Source of the DNA: Tardiphaga sp.
GTDB taxonomy: Bacteria; Pseudomonadota; Alphaproteobacteria; Rhizobiales; Xanthobacteraceae
Length of the DNA stretch: 64,000 bases
NCBI RefSeq assembly: GCF_028290495.1
Contig: NZ_JAQGJT010000124.1
Span: 1 to 64,000, forward strand
Direction of reading: 5' to 3'
The notes below the pieces were generated by a model. The model saw nothing but the letters and a program-made list of their open reading frames with translations, was not told the DNA's origin and ran no database searches. The stretch's first letter is position 1. Every line of letters begins with the position of its first letter. Of this stretch, positions 32,810 through 42,162 are shown in pieces. A program made the position numbers and the translations under genes.

Positions 32810-34510
32810 ATGAATCGATCTGCGAGGTTGCTGGTTTCGTGCATGATGGCGGGCGGTGTGCTGGGCCAACCGGCTTGGGCGCAACAGGCTGACCGGACTG
32901 CCCCCGGGCTGGTGCTGGCCGGCGGCAAGATCCTCACCATGGACGGCAGATCCACGGTCGCCGAGGCGCTGGCTATCCGCGACGGGCGGATACTCGCGGT
33001 TGGCAGCGATGCCGCTATCAGGATGCTGGCCGGGCCGCAGACCCGGGTGATCGATCTGGCCGGCAGGACCGTGCTGCCCGGCCTGATCGATACGCACACG
33101 CATTTCAGGGCAGCAGGCCTCGGCGAGTACGTGGTCAACCTCGGCGCCGCGAAAAACGTCGCCGGCGCGCTTGAACTCATCAAGGCGTTCGTCGCGAAGA
33201 AGAAGCCCGGCGAATGGATCGTCACCGGCGGCTGGCATCCGCCGTCGCAACTCGCCGAGAAGCGCTACCTCACCCGCCAGGAGCTCGACAGCGTTTCGCC
33301 GGACAATCCGGTCTATCTGCGCACCGTCGGACACTTCGCCATGGCCAACTCGCTGGCCCTGAAGCAGGCGGGGATCGATCGGACCACGTCCGATCCGGTG
33401 GGTGGATCCTTCGAGCGGGATGCCTCGGGCGACGTTACCGGCGTTCTGGTGGAAACCGCGATCCCGCAGGTCGAAAAACTCGTGCCTGCCTACAGCGAGG
33501 ACGACGAAATCCGACAGTACACCATTGCCCAAAAGACGCTCAACAGTTTCGGAATCACCAGCGTCGTCGAAGGCGCCACCAGTGCGCATGACACCCGTAC
33601 CCTTGAGAAGATCGCGCTTTCTGGCGCGGCGACCGTGCGGGTCGGCACCATGTTCTGGCCGGAGCCGCCGGCCGATCTGGCGGTGTGGGACGCGATCATG
33701 AACGGCAACGGGACCGCATCGGGCTTTGGCGACGAGTGGCTCAAGCTCGGCGGCATCAAGATCTTCTACGACGGCGGCATGACCCTGAAGACTGCGATGA
33801 TGCGCGAGGCCTACCCGGACTCGCACAACGACTATCATGGCGTTGCCCAGCAGACTCCAGAGCGGCTGAGGCAGCTTGTGTCGATCGCCAACAAGTACAA
33901 CTGGCGTGTCGGAGTGCACGTGGTTGGCGATCTCGGCATCGATCAGGTGCTCGACGCGCTCGAGGCGGTCGACAAGGAGAAATCCATCCGGGACCGCCGT
34001 TTCGGTCTGATCCACGCCAGCCTGATACGGCCTGAGCAGGTGGAGCGTGCGGCGAAGCGGGGCGTCCGCATCGATTTCCAGAATGTGTTCATGTGGGACA
34101 AGGCGGCGACCGTCGAGCGCTTTCTCGGCAGGCCAACCGCCGATCGCGCCGTTCCCACTAAAACCATGATCGACAAGATGGGGCTCGATAACCTCGGCGC
34201 CGGCACTGACTTTCCGGTCAACCCGATCAACCCGTTTCTCAACATGTACATCATGGTGACGCGGAAGGATCCGGCCGGCCAGGTTTACGGTCCATCGGAG
34301 GCGATCAGCCGCGAGCAGGCGCTGCGCCTCTATACAAGCGCCGCATCCCGATACATGTTCGAGGAAGCGCAGAAGGGCACGCTGGAGGCCGGCAAACTCG
34401 CCGATCTCGTAGTCCTCTCCGCGGATTTCATGAGCGTTCCGGAAGACCAGATCAAGGATATTAAGGCCGAGTTGACGGTGGTCGGTGGCAAGATTGTATT
34501 TCAGCGCTGA
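32810..34510 (+). CDS. Exported amidohydrolase, YtcJ-like (amidohydrolase 3 type)
   Basis: A 566-residue metal-dependent hydrolase. A signal peptide (MNRSARLLVSCMMAGGVLG..AWA) is unusual for this family and places it in the periplasm. The metal motif GLIDTHTHF lies near residue 95, VGVHVVGDLGID near 370, HASLIRPEQ near 400 and GAGTDFPVNPINP near 465. The composite beta-domain holds both ends of the protein. Known relatives include N-substituted formamide deformylase, so amide hydrolysis outside the cytoplasm is plausible. ATG 32810 has GGCGGGGG upstream; the TTG at 32792 is not favoured. Confidence 0.88.
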   Translation: MNRSARLLVSCMMAGGVLGQPAWAQQADRTAPGLVLAGGKILTMDGRSTVAEALAIRDGRILAVGSDAAIRMLAGPQTRVIDLAGRTVLPGLIDTHTHFRAAGLGEYVVNLGAAKNVAGALELIKAFVAKKKPGEWIVTGGWHPPSQLAEKRYLTRQELDSVSPDNPVYLRTVGHFAMANSLALKQAGIDRTTSDPVGGSFERDASGDVTGVLVETAIPQVEKLVPAYSEDDEIRQYTIAQKTLNSFGITSVVEGATSAHDTRTLEKIALSGAATVRVGTMFWPEPPADLAVWDAIMNGNGTASGFGDEWLKLGGIKIFYDGGMTLKTAMMREAYPDSHNDYHGVAQQTPERLRQLVSIANKYNWRVGVHVVGDLGIDQVLDALEAVDKEKSIRDRRFGLIHASLIRPEQVERAAKRGVRIDFQNVFMWDKAATVERFLGRPTADRAVPTKTMIDKMGLDNLGAGTDFPVNPINPFLNMYIMVTRKDPAGQVYGPSEAISREQALRLYTSAASRYMFEEAQKGTLEAGKLADLVVLSADFMSVPEDQIKDIKAELTVVGGKIVFQR

Positions 34511-34547
34511 GCGGTGACGCGATCGTAATTGAACGGGGAAACTCACC

Positions 34548-35906
34548 ATGATGAGCCAAGAGCAGAATGACCTGATCACGCGCATCGGTCCGAAGGCGCC
34601 CGCCGGCAAGTTGATGCGCCAATACTGGCAGCCCGCGGCGCTGGTCGACGAGTTGGAAGGCGAACGGCCGATCCGGCCCGTCAAACTGCTTGGCGAGGAT
34701 TTCGTGCTGTTTCGCGACGATCAGGGCCGCTACGGCCTGCTCGATCGCGACTGTCCGCACCGCGGCGCCGATCTGGCATTCGGCCGGCTCGAAGGCGGCG
34801 GCGTGCGCTGCGCGTTCCATGGCTGGCTATTCGATGTCGAAGGCAAGTGCCTGGAAACCCCGGCCGAGCCGGTCACCTCCAAACTTTGCGCCGGCATCAA
34901 GCAGCGCGCGTTCCCCGTCGTCGAGAAGGGCGGCATCCTGTGGGCCTATCTCGGCGAAGGCGAGCCGCCGGCCTTCCCGGAGCTGGATTGTTTCGCCGCA
35001 CCCGGAGTCTACACCTTTGCCTTCAAGGGCTTGTTCGACTGCAACTGGCTGCAGGCGCTGGAAGTCGGCATCGATCCCGCGCACGCCTCGTTCCTGCACC
35101 GTTTCTTCGAGGACGAGGATACTTCGGCTGCCTATGGCAAGCAGTTCCGCGGCGCCTCGTCCGGCAGCGAGATGCCGATGACCAAGATCTTGCGGGAATA
35201 CGATCGGCCGATCATCAACGTCGAGTCGACCGAATTCGGCCTGCGGCTGATCGCCCTGCGCCAGCTCGACGACGAGCGCACCCATGTGCGCGTCACCAAC
35301 CAGATTTTCCCGCACGGCTTTGCGATTCCGATGAGCACGGAGATGACCATCACGCAGTGGCACGTACCGGTCGATGATGAGAGCTGCTACTGGTATGCGA
35401 TCTTCACCAGTTACACCAAGCCGGTGGACAAGGTGAAAATGCGCGAGCAGCGCCTCGAACTCTACGAGCTGCCAAACTATGTCTCGCGCAAGAATCGCAG
35501 CAACGATTACGGCTTCGATCCGCACGAGCAGGCGCATGAGACCTATACCGGCATGGGCGCCGACATCAACGTTCACGATCAGTGGGCGGTGGAATCGATG
35601 GGCAAGATCCAGGATCGCACCCGCGAGCATCTCGGCACCTCAGACAAGGCGATTATCGCTTATCGAAAACTGCTGCGGCAGGAGATCGAGAAGGTCGCCG
35701 GCGGCCAGAAGCCGATGATGTTCCTCGACGCGGGCAACGCGCGCAGCATCCAGGGCCCCGCCACGATGGACGGCATCGGCCCGACCCGCGGCTGGGAAAC
35801 CTACTGGATGGAAGTCGACGTCGCCCGCCGTCGTGGCGCGCCGTGGGCTGCGCCCGTGCCGAACGAAACGCCGGCCACCGTCACGCGCCTCACGGCCGCC
35901 GAGTGA
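34548..35906 (+). CDS. Rieske non-haem iron oxygenase, alpha subunit (phthalate-dioxygenase-like)
   Basis: A 452-residue terminal oxygenase. The Rieske 2Fe-2S motif is CPHRGAD-x9-CAFHGW (about residues 67-92). The mononuclear-iron ligands are in the block ALEVGIDPAHASFLHRFF near 170-187 (Asp, His, His). The domain order and length match the single-component-type oxygenases (phthalate, phenoxybenzoate, vanillate group), which hydroxylate or dealkylate aromatics. No beta subunit is present, as expected for this group. It follows the amidohydrolase by 37 nt and precedes the GS-like ligase by 31 nt. Confidence 0.93.
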   Translation: MMSQEQNDLITRIGPKAPAGKLMRQYWQPAALVDELEGERPIRPVKLLGEDFVLFRDDQGRYGLLDRDCPHRGADLAFGRLEGGGVRCAFHGWLFDVEGKCLETPAEPVTSKLCAGIKQRAFPVVEKGGILWAYLGEGEPPAFPELDCFAAPGVYTFAFKGLFDCNWLQALEVGIDPAHASFLHRFFEDEDTSAAYGKQFRGASSGSEMPMTKILREYDRPIINVESTEFGLRLIALRQLDDERTHVRVTNQIFPHGFAIPMSTEMTITQWHVPVDDESCYWYAIFTSYTKPVDKVKMREQRLELYELPNYVSRKNRSNDYGFDPHEQAHETYTGMGADINVHDQWAVESMGKIQDRTREHLGTSDKAIIAYRKLLRQEIEKVAGGQKPMMFLDAGNARSIQGPATMDGIGPTRGWETYWMEVDVARRRGAPWAAPVPNETPATVTRLTAAE

Positions 35907-35937
35907 TCGGCTTCCCATTGTTTTACAGGAGAGTGCG

Positions 35938-37374
35938 TTGAGTTTCGTCGAACGCCACGGCCTGTGGTCCGCAGAACAGAAGGACGCCGCCGTCCGGCTC
36001 AGACGCATCGTCGAGGAACAGAAGCTGGAAGTGATCCGGCTGTCGTTTCCGGATCAGCACGGCATCCTGCGCGGCAAGACGCTGATCGCCAGCGAGGCGC
36101 TGCGCGTATTGGAGAACGGCTGCAACATCACCACCACGATGTTCGCCAAGGACACTTCGCACAAGTCGGTCTTTCCGGTGTTCACAGCCGGTGGCGGTTT
36201 CGGCATTCCGGAAATGCAGGGCGCAGCAGACGCCCTGATGATTCCTGACCCCTTGACCTTTCGCGTGCTGCCGTGGGCCGAGGCCACCGGCTGGCTGTTG
36301 TGCGACGTGCATTTCGCCGATGGCCGCCCGGTGCCGTTCGCGACGCGCCATCTCTACAAGGGCGTGCTCGCCGACCTCAACAGACGCGGCTATGACTTCG
36401 TCGCCGGTCTCGAGGTCGAGTGTCACATCTTCAAGAGCGAAGAGACCCGGATGGCGCCGGAAGATGCCGGGCAGCCCGGACGCCCGCCGGATGTAAGCCT
36501 TCTCTCGCACGGCTTTCAGTATCTCACCGAGCAGCGCTACGACCAGATGGAACCGGTGCTTGAATTCATCCGCCGCGATGTGATGGCGCTCGGCCTGCCG
36601 CTGCGGTCGGTGGAAGTGGAATACGGACCGAGCCAGTGCGAATTCACCTTCGCGCCCACCGTCGGCCTGACGCCGGCGGATTCCATGGTGCTGTTTCGGA
36701 GCGCCGTAAAGCAGATATGCCATCGCCGCGGCTATCACGCCACGTTTATGTGCCGGCCGAAGATTCCCAACGTGGTGTCGTCCGGCTGGCATCTGCATCA
36801 GTCGTTGGTGTCGCGCGACACCGGCAAGAACGCATTTATGTCCACGGATGACGGCGAGCCGTTGTCGCCCTTCGGTCGCGGCTATCTCGCGGGCTTGCTG
36901 GCGCACGCGCGCGCGGCGACCGTGTTCACGACGCCGACCATCAACGGCTACAAGCGCTACCGTTCCTATTCGCTGGCGCCGGACCGCGCGATCTGGGGCC
37001 GCGACAACCGTGGCGCGATGATCCGCGTGCTGGGCGGTCCGAACGATTCCGCGACGCGACTGGAAAATCGCGTCGGCGAGCCCGCCGCCAATCCGTACCT
37101 CTATATGTCTTCGCAAATTCTCGCCGGACTCGACGGCGTCGATCGCGCGCTCGACCCCGGCCTGTCGGCGGATACACCCTATGACAGCGACGCACCGCTG
37201 TTGCCGAAATCGTTGCGCGAGGCGGTGTTCGCGCTGAAGGACGATCCGTTCTTCCGCGAGAAGATGGGCGCGACGATGGTGGATTACTACACCCACATCA
37301 AGAATGCCGAGATCGAGCGATTCCAGGCCGAAGTCTCCGACTGGGAGCAGCGCGAATACTTCGAGATGTTTTGA
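35938..37374 (+). CDS. Glutamine synthetase-like ligase
   Basis: A 478-residue protein of the GS catalytic superfamily, in the branch of gamma-glutamyl-amine ligases rather than GlnA. Metal and ATP blocks are LEVECHIF, VEVEYGPSQCEFTF and SGWHLHQSL. The substrate-side block is PTINGYKRYRSYSLAPDRAIWGRDNRGAMIRV, and ENRVGEPAANPYLYMS comes near the end. Relatives glutamylate amines such as putrescine, anilines or ethanolamine. The start is TTG 35938 (MSFVERHG), chosen because AGGAGAG lies just before it and no ATG is near. Position suggests it activates an amine handled by the Rieske enzyme. Confidence 0.88.
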   Translation: MSFVERHGLWSAEQKDAAVRLRRIVEEQKLEVIRLSFPDQHGILRGKTLIASEALRVLENGCNITTTMFAKDTSHKSVFPVFTAGGGFGIPEMQGAADALMIPDPLTFRVLPWAEATGWLLCDVHFADGRPVPFATRHLYKGVLADLNRRGYDFVAGLEVECHIFKSEETRMAPEDAGQPGRPPDVSLLSHGFQYLTEQRYDQMEPVLEFIRRDVMALGLPLRSVEVEYGPSQCEFTFAPTVGLTPADSMVLFRSAVKQICHRRGYHATFMCRPKIPNVVSSGWHLHQSLVSRDTGKNAFMSTDDGEPLSPFGRGYLAGLLAHARAATVFTTPTINGYKRYRSYSLAPDRAIWGRDNRGAMIRVLGGPNDSATRLENRVGEPAANPYLYMSSQILAGLDGVDRALDPGLSADTPYDSDAPLLPKSLREAVFALKDDPFFREKMGATMVDYYTHIKNAEIERFQAEVSDWEQREYFEMF

Positions 37375-37457
37375 AGCGGCGGCTTGCGGTCTTTCCGGCA
37401 CGTTTATTGAATACAGCTTTCCGACAAAGTTTTCTCCCTTCAACGAGGACTGCTCTG

Positions 37458-38636
37458 ATGAACCGATCCACAAAATCGATCCTGTCCGTCGCCATCCTGG
37501 CCTTGATGAGCGGCACCGCTTCCGCCGACGTCATCAAGGTCGGCGTGATCGGCACGATGTCCGGTCCCTACGCGCTGTTCGGCGCCAACTACAAGATGGG
37601 CATCGACGCCTGGGTCGCCGAGCATGGCAACAAGGTCGGCGAGCACACCATCGAATTCATCTACAAGGACGAGGAAGGCCCGAATCCCGCGAAGTCCAAG
37701 GCGCTGGCGCAGGAGTTGATCGTCAAGGACAAGGTGCAGTATCTCGCCGGCATGTACTTCACGCCGAACGCAATGGCCGTGGCGCCGCTGCTGGAAGAAT
37801 CCAAGACGCCGCTGGTGGTGATGAATGCCGCGACGTCCTCGATCGTCGAAAAGAGCCCCTATATCGTGCGCACCTCGTTCACGATGTGGCAGAACACCGT
37901 GCCCGCTGCCAACATCGCCTTCAAGAACGGCTCGAAGAAGGTTGCCATCGCCGTCAGCGACTATGGTCCGGGTATCGATGCTGAAGCCGCGTTCAAGAAG
38001 ACGTTTGAAACCGACGGCGGCGCCGTCGTCGAAGCGATCCGGATTTCGCTCAACACTACCGACTTCAGCCCCATCATGCAGCGCATCAAGGCGGCCGGCG
38101 CCGACACCATCTTCACCTTCCTGCCGTCCGGTCCGCCGACACTTGGTTTCATCAAGGCCTATGTCGACAACGGCCTAAAGGCCGATGGCGTCAAGCTGAT
38201 GTCGACCGGCGACGTCGTCACCGAGATCGATTTGCCGGGGATCGGCGACAACAGTCTCGGCATCCTCTCGACCTATCACTACGCGGTGTCGCACGAGAGC
38301 CCGGAAAACAAGGCGTTTCTCGCGTCCATCGTCAAGAATGGCGGCAAGGTCGAGGACGTCGCGATGACCGGCGTCGCGGCCTATGACGGCGCGCGCGTGA
38401 TCTATGAGATGATCAAGGCCACCGACGGCAAGCGCGATCCGGACAAGGCGATAGCTGCGGTGAAGGGCATGAAGTGGGTCAGCCCGCGCGGCCCGGTATC
38501 GATCGACCCCGACACCCGCCACATCCGCCAGAACGTCTACCTGCGCACCGTAGTCAAAGAGAACGGCAGACTGATCAACAAGGAAAGCGGCACCGTGTTT
38601 CCGGATCAGCCGGATTGGGCGCTGAGCAAGAAGTAA
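37458..38636 (+). CDS. ABC substrate-binding protein, branched-chain amino acid (LivJ/K) type
   Basis: A 392-residue periplasmic binding protein. A signal peptide (MNRSTKSILSVAILALMSGTASA) leads into DVIKVGVIGTMSGPYALFGANYKMG, the LivK-type opening. The two-lobed type I fold is clear over the full length. In catabolic clusters such proteins often bind aromatic acids, amides or ureides instead of amino acids. Here it follows the GS-like gene by 83 nt and heads the importer that continues after a repeat-filled gap. Confidence 0.93.
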   Translation: MNRSTKSILSVAILALMSGTASADVIKVGVIGTMSGPYALFGANYKMGIDAWVAEHGNKVGEHTIEFIYKDEEGPNPAKSKALAQELIVKDKVQYLAGMYFTPNAMAVAPLLEESKTPLVVMNAATSSIVEKSPYIVRTSFTMWQNTVPAANIAFKNGSKKVAIAVSDYGPGIDAEAAFKKTFETDGGAVVEAIRISLNTTDFSPIMQRIKAAGADTIFTFLPSGPPTLGFIKAYVDNGLKADGVKLMSTGDVVTEIDLPGIGDNSLGILSTYHYAVSHESPENKAFLASIVKNGGKVEDVAMTGVAAYDGARVIYEMIKATDGKRDPDKAIAAVKGMKWVSPRGPVSIDPDTRHIRQNVYLRTVVKENGRLINKESGTVFPDQPDWALSKK

Positions 38637-38644
38637 CAACTAAA

Positions 38645-38771
38645 CTGTCGTTCCGGGGCGCGAGCGCACCTGCGCGAGCGAGCCCGGAACCTCGGAATGA
38701 GACGATGAACATCTCGGGATTCCGGATCTGCATCGGCCGGCTTTGCCGTCCGCTGCATCCCGGAATGACAG
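38645..38771. repeat. Dispersed palindromic repeat between binding protein and LivH-type permease
   Basis: CTGTCGTTCCGGGGCGCGAG opens and GCATCCCGGAATGACAG closes the element. The last 16 bases match the arm of the repeat at 7309-7375. It lies in the longest gap of the importer operon and may hold back read-through from the binding protein into the permeases. Confidence 0.8.
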
Positions 38772-38797
38772 TATTGTGGCCCTTTACCGAGTACACC

Positions 38798-39667
38798 ATG
38801 CGCCTTGCTCTCAGCATCCTTACCGACGCGTTGGCCTATGGCATGGTGCTGTTCATCATCTCGATCGGCCTGTCGATCATGATGGGCCTGATGCGCGTGG
38901 TGAATCTGGCGCACGGCGCCTTCGCGATGATCGGCGGTTACCTCGCCTCCTACGCGATCCGCGACCTCAATGTGCATTACAGCGTCGCCATTCTCCTGGC
39001 GGTCGTCGGCACCATCATCGTGTCAATCCCGTTCGAATTGCTGCTGTACCGCCGCATCTATCGCAAGTCCGATCCACTGATCCAGGTGCTGATGACCATC
39101 GGCATCACCTTCCTGATCATCGGCGTGGTCAATTTCATCTTCGGCCCGACGCTGAAGCCGATCCCGCTGCCGCCATTGTTGAGCGGTCCGCTCGATATCG
39201 GCTTTCGTTCGATCCCGACGCACCGGCTGTTCGTTGTCGCCTGCGGCGTCGTCACGGCGCTTTCACTGTGGTGGCTGATCGAGAAGACCGAGTTCGGCAT
39301 CAAGCTGCGCGCCTCCGTCGATCACAGCGGCATGGCGGATTCGCTGGGTATTCGGACCGAGATTATCTACGCCGTCACCTTCGCGCTGGCGATCGGGCTT
39401 GGTGCCTTCGGCGGCGTGGTCGGCGCCGAAATCCTGCTGATCGAGCCGTTCTACGCCCTGCGCTACATGGTGACGTTCCTCGTCGTGGTCTCGGTCGGCG
39501 GCGCCGGTTCGATCATGGGGGCGCTGTCGGCCTCCATGCTGCTCGGCCTCGCCGATACCACCGGAAAATATCTCGCGCCGGAGTTCGGCGAGTTCTTCTT
39601 CTACCTCACCGTCATCGTCATCGTGTTTCTGTTTCCGCACGGCTTGTTCGGGAGATCGCACGCATGA
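38798..39667 (+). CDS. Branched-chain-type ABC permease LivH
   Basis: A 289-residue inner-membrane permease with about eight membrane segments. The LivH signature GLMRVVNLAHGAFAMIGGYLA occurs near residue 35, and the late block VVSVGGAGSIMGALSASMLLGLAD carries the ATPase contact. ATG 38798 (MRLALSIL) is chosen because longer in-frame starts would read through the repeat element. Its stop overlaps the LivM start (ATGA). Confidence 0.93.
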   Translation: MRLALSILTDALAYGMVLFIISIGLSIMMGLMRVVNLAHGAFAMIGGYLASYAIRDLNVHYSVAILLAVVGTIIVSIPFELLLYRRIYRKSDPLIQVLMTIGITFLIIGVVNFIFGPTLKPIPLPPLLSGPLDIGFRSIPTHRLFVVACGVVTALSLWWLIEKTEFGIKLRASVDHSGMADSLGIRTEIIYAVTFALAIGLGAFGGVVGAEILLIEPFYALRYMVTFLVVVSVGGAGSIMGALSASMLLGLADTTGKYLAPEFGEFFFYLTVIVIVFLFPHGLFGRSHA

Positions 39668-40665
39668 GCGAGATCGCGATCAACCACGTGCTGACGAGGC
39701 GGCACACGCCGCTCCTGCATGAAGCGCTGAGCACGCTGGCGATCGCCGCGCTCGGCGCGGTCGGCTATTTCCTGTTTCCGGACGATCTGGCCTTCCTGAC
39801 GCGGCTGATCGGCATCTGCTTCATCGTGTTGTCGCTCGATCTGGTCACCGGCTATTGCGGTATCGCCACGCTCGGCCACGCCGCGAATTTCGGCGTCGCC
39901 GCCTATGCTGTCGGCGTCGCCTGTGTCCGCGGCGTCACTGATCCCCTGGCGTTGCTCGCGGTCGGCCTCTTCGCCGGCGCGGTGATGGGGCTGATCTCCG
40001 GCGCGCTGATTGCGCGGTTCCGCGGGCTGCCGCAGCTGGTGCTGTCGATCGCGGTGGGACAGCTCGTCGCTGCGCTCGCCAACAAGCTGCAATGGCTGAC
40101 CGGCGGCAGCGACGGCCTGTCCGGCATCGTGCCCGGCAAGGTGCTCGGCCTCTATAATTTCGATATGTACAGCCGGACCGCCTACCTGTTCTCGCTCACG
40201 GTTCTCGTCATCGTCTTCGTCGCCTTGTCGCGTTTCGTGCGCTCGCCGTTCGGGCTGATGTGCCGGGCCATCAAGGATGATGACCTGCGCGCCCGGATGA
40301 TCGGCGTTGCGGTCTATCCGCGCCTCGTCCTCATGTACGGCGTGTCGGGCGCGGTCGCCGGCATCGGCGGTGCGCTCACCGCGATGAGTACCGGCGTGGT
40401 CGGGTTGGATGGAGTCAGTTTTGAGCGTTCCGCCGAAGTGCTTGTCATGCTGGTGCTCGGCGGCGCGGGCCATCTGTGGGGCGCGCTGGCCGGCGCGGTG
40501 CTGTTCCAGATCTTCGAGCACATCGTCTCGGCCGCCAATCCGTTCCACTGGATGACGCTGGTGGGGTTGCTGCTGATCCTGATCGTGGTGTTCGCCCCCA
40601 AGGGATTGATCGCGCCGGTGCTGGCGCTAGCGGCACGCCTGACCGGACGGGGCAGGGTGTCATGA
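39664..40665 (+). CDS. Branched-chain-type ABC permease LivM
   Basis: A 333-residue inner-membrane permease, partner of LivH. The family block SLDLVTGYCGIATLGHAANFGVAAYAVG occurs near 60 and the EAA-like loop MCRAIKDDDLRARMIGVAVYPRL near 205. Overlaps of 4 nt on both sides (LivH stop, LivG start) show tight coupling. A much longer upstream extension of the frame is a non-coding shadow across livH. Confidence 0.93.
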   Translation: MSEIAINHVLTRRHTPLLHEALSTLAIAALGAVGYFLFPDDLAFLTRLIGICFIVLSLDLVTGYCGIATLGHAANFGVAAYAVGVACVRGVTDPLALLAVGLFAGAVMGLISGALIARFRGLPQLVLSIAVGQLVAALANKLQWLTGGSDGLSGIVPGKVLGLYNFDMYSRTAYLFSLTVLVIVFVALSRFVRSPFGLMCRAIKDDDLRARMIGVAVYPRLVLMYGVSGAVAGIGGALTAMSTGVVGLDGVSFERSAEVLVMLVLGGAGHLWGALAGAVLFQIFEHIVSAANPFHWMTLVGLLLILIVVFAPKGLIAPVLALAARLTGRGRVS

Positions 40666-41426
40666 GCGGCCTGCTCGAAGCCCGCAACGTCTCGCTCGCC
40701 TTTGGCGGATTGCAGGTGACCCGCGACGTCAGCTTCAGCCTCAACGCCGGCGACCGTGTCGCGCTGATCGGTCCGAACGGCGCCGGCAAGACAACGCTGG
40801 TCAACCTCATCACCGGCGATCTCATGCCGAGTGCCGGCCAGTTCTGGATGGGCGACGACGAGATCACGGGGCACAGCATTCCCGAGCGCGTGCAGCGCGG
40901 GCTGGTGCGCACGTTCCAGACCACGCGGCTGTTCCAGAACCTCACGGTCGCCGACAACGTCGCGCTCGCCATCATGCAGCGCAGGGGGATCAGCAAGCGG
41001 TTCTTCTCGTCAGCGACCGAACAGCCCGAAGTGCGGGCCGAATGGAGCGAGATCCTGAGCAATCTCGGGCTCGATCGCCTCGCTTATCGCCGGGTGATCG
41101 AACTCGCTTACGGCCAGCAGCGGCTGGTCGAACTTGCCATCGGTCTCGCACTGCGCCCCAAAGTGTTGCTGCTCGACGAGCCCGCGGCCGGCGTGCCGCA
41201 TGACGAGGCGCCGAAGATCCTGGAGGCGATCAACTCGCTGCCGGCGGACATCGCGGTGCTGATGATCGAGCACGACATGGATCTGGTGTTCAAGTTCGCC
41301 GCCCGCGTGCTGGTGCTGGCGGCCGGTCGGCTGATCTTCGAGGGATCGCCGAAGGATGTGACCGCGGATCACGAAGTGCGCCGCGCCTATCTCGGGAGCT
41401 ATGCCGATGCCCGCCGCGGCGCTTGA
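40662..41426 (+). CDS. Branched-chain-type ABC ATPase LivG
   Basis: A 254-residue cytoplasmic ATPase. Walker A is GPNGAGKTT near residue 37, the signature LAYGQQRLVELAIGL near 150 and Walker B VLLLDEPAAGVP. The C-terminal LivG motif (DHEVRRAYLGSYADA) is present. It overlaps the LivM stop by 4 nt and the LivF start by about 26 nt. Confidence 0.94.
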   Translation: MSGLLEARNVSLAFGGLQVTRDVSFSLNAGDRVALIGPNGAGKTTLVNLITGDLMPSAGQFWMGDDEITGHSIPERVQRGLVRTFQTTRLFQNLTVADNVALAIMQRRGISKRFFSSATEQPEVRAEWSEILSNLGLDRLAYRRVIELAYGQQRLVELAIGLALRPKVLLLDEPAAGVPHDEAPKILEAINSLPADIAVLMIEHDMDLVFKFAARVLVLAAGRLIFEGSPKDVTADHEVRRAYLGSYADARRGA

Positions 41427-42120
41427 AATCAACGGCCTTTGCGCCGGCTACGGCCCGACCCGGATCATCGAGGACATCGCGTTTTCGGTGCAGGCCGGCG
41501 ATCGCCTCGCCGTGCTCGGCCGCAACGGGATGGGCAAGACCACGTTGCTGGCGACCCTGATGGGCCTTACTACGCGCCACAGTGGCCGGATCGGCATCGG
41601 CGGCGAGGACGCCACGTCGATGCGGACGTCCGCGCGCGTCGGGCTTGGTATCGGCTACGTGCCGCAGACCCGCGATATCTTTCCATCCTTGACGGTGGAG
41701 GAAAATCTGCGCACCGGGCTGAAGGGGCGTCTGCCCACGGCGCTGGACGAGGCCTATGCGATGTTTCCGCGGCTGCGCGACCGCCGCCGCAACTACGGCA
41801 TGCAGCTCTCGGGCGGCGAGCAGCAGATGTTGTCGATGGCCCGCACGCTGCTGGGCAAACCGCAGGTGCTGCTGCTCGATGAACCGCTGGAAGGTCTGGC
41901 GCCGGTGATCTGCGACGAGTTGATGGCGCTCTTGGGCCAGCTCGCCGCCAGCAAGGAGGTCACCATCATCCTGGTCGAGCAGCAGATCGAGCGCGCGCTG
42001 GATTTCGCCGACAGCGTCATGGTGCTGGAGCGCGGCCGCACCAGCTGGACCGGCAGACCGGAGGCGTTGAGATTGGACCGCGCGCTGGTCGACAGACTGG
42101 TCGGCGTGGGCATCCATTAG
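41401..42120 (+). CDS. Branched-chain-type ABC ATPase LivF
   Basis: A 239-residue ATPase that pairs with LivG. Walker A is GRNGMGKTT near 42, the signature LSGGEQQMLSMAR near 138 and Walker B VLLLDEPLEGLAP, typical of LivF. ATG 41401 or 41407 starts it inside the livG end. A weak 5-6 bp GC hairpin just after the stop (42122-42140) may end the operon. It completes an importer whose substrate probably feeds the amidohydrolase/Rieske/GS-like enzymes. Confidence 0.94.
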   Translation: MPMPAAALEINGLCAGYGPTRIIEDIAFSVQAGDRLAVLGRNGMGKTTLLATLMGLTTRHSGRIGIGGEDATSMRTSARVGLGIGYVPQTRDIFPSLTVEENLRTGLKGRLPTALDEAYAMFPRLRDRRRNYGMQLSGGEQQMLSMARTLLGKPQVLLLDEPLEGLAPVICDELMALLGQLAASKEVTIILVEQQIERALDFADSVMVLERGRTSWTGRPEALRLDRALVDRLVGVGIH

Positions 42121-42162
42121 TCCGGGAAACCTGTCCCCGGGCCGCGAAGGGGATCAGCCCGG

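Noticed and set aside
38743-40665. A 640-codon frame ending with LivM
   Set aside because: Only the part from ATG 39664 is LivM. The upstream part is an out-of-frame reading of livH.
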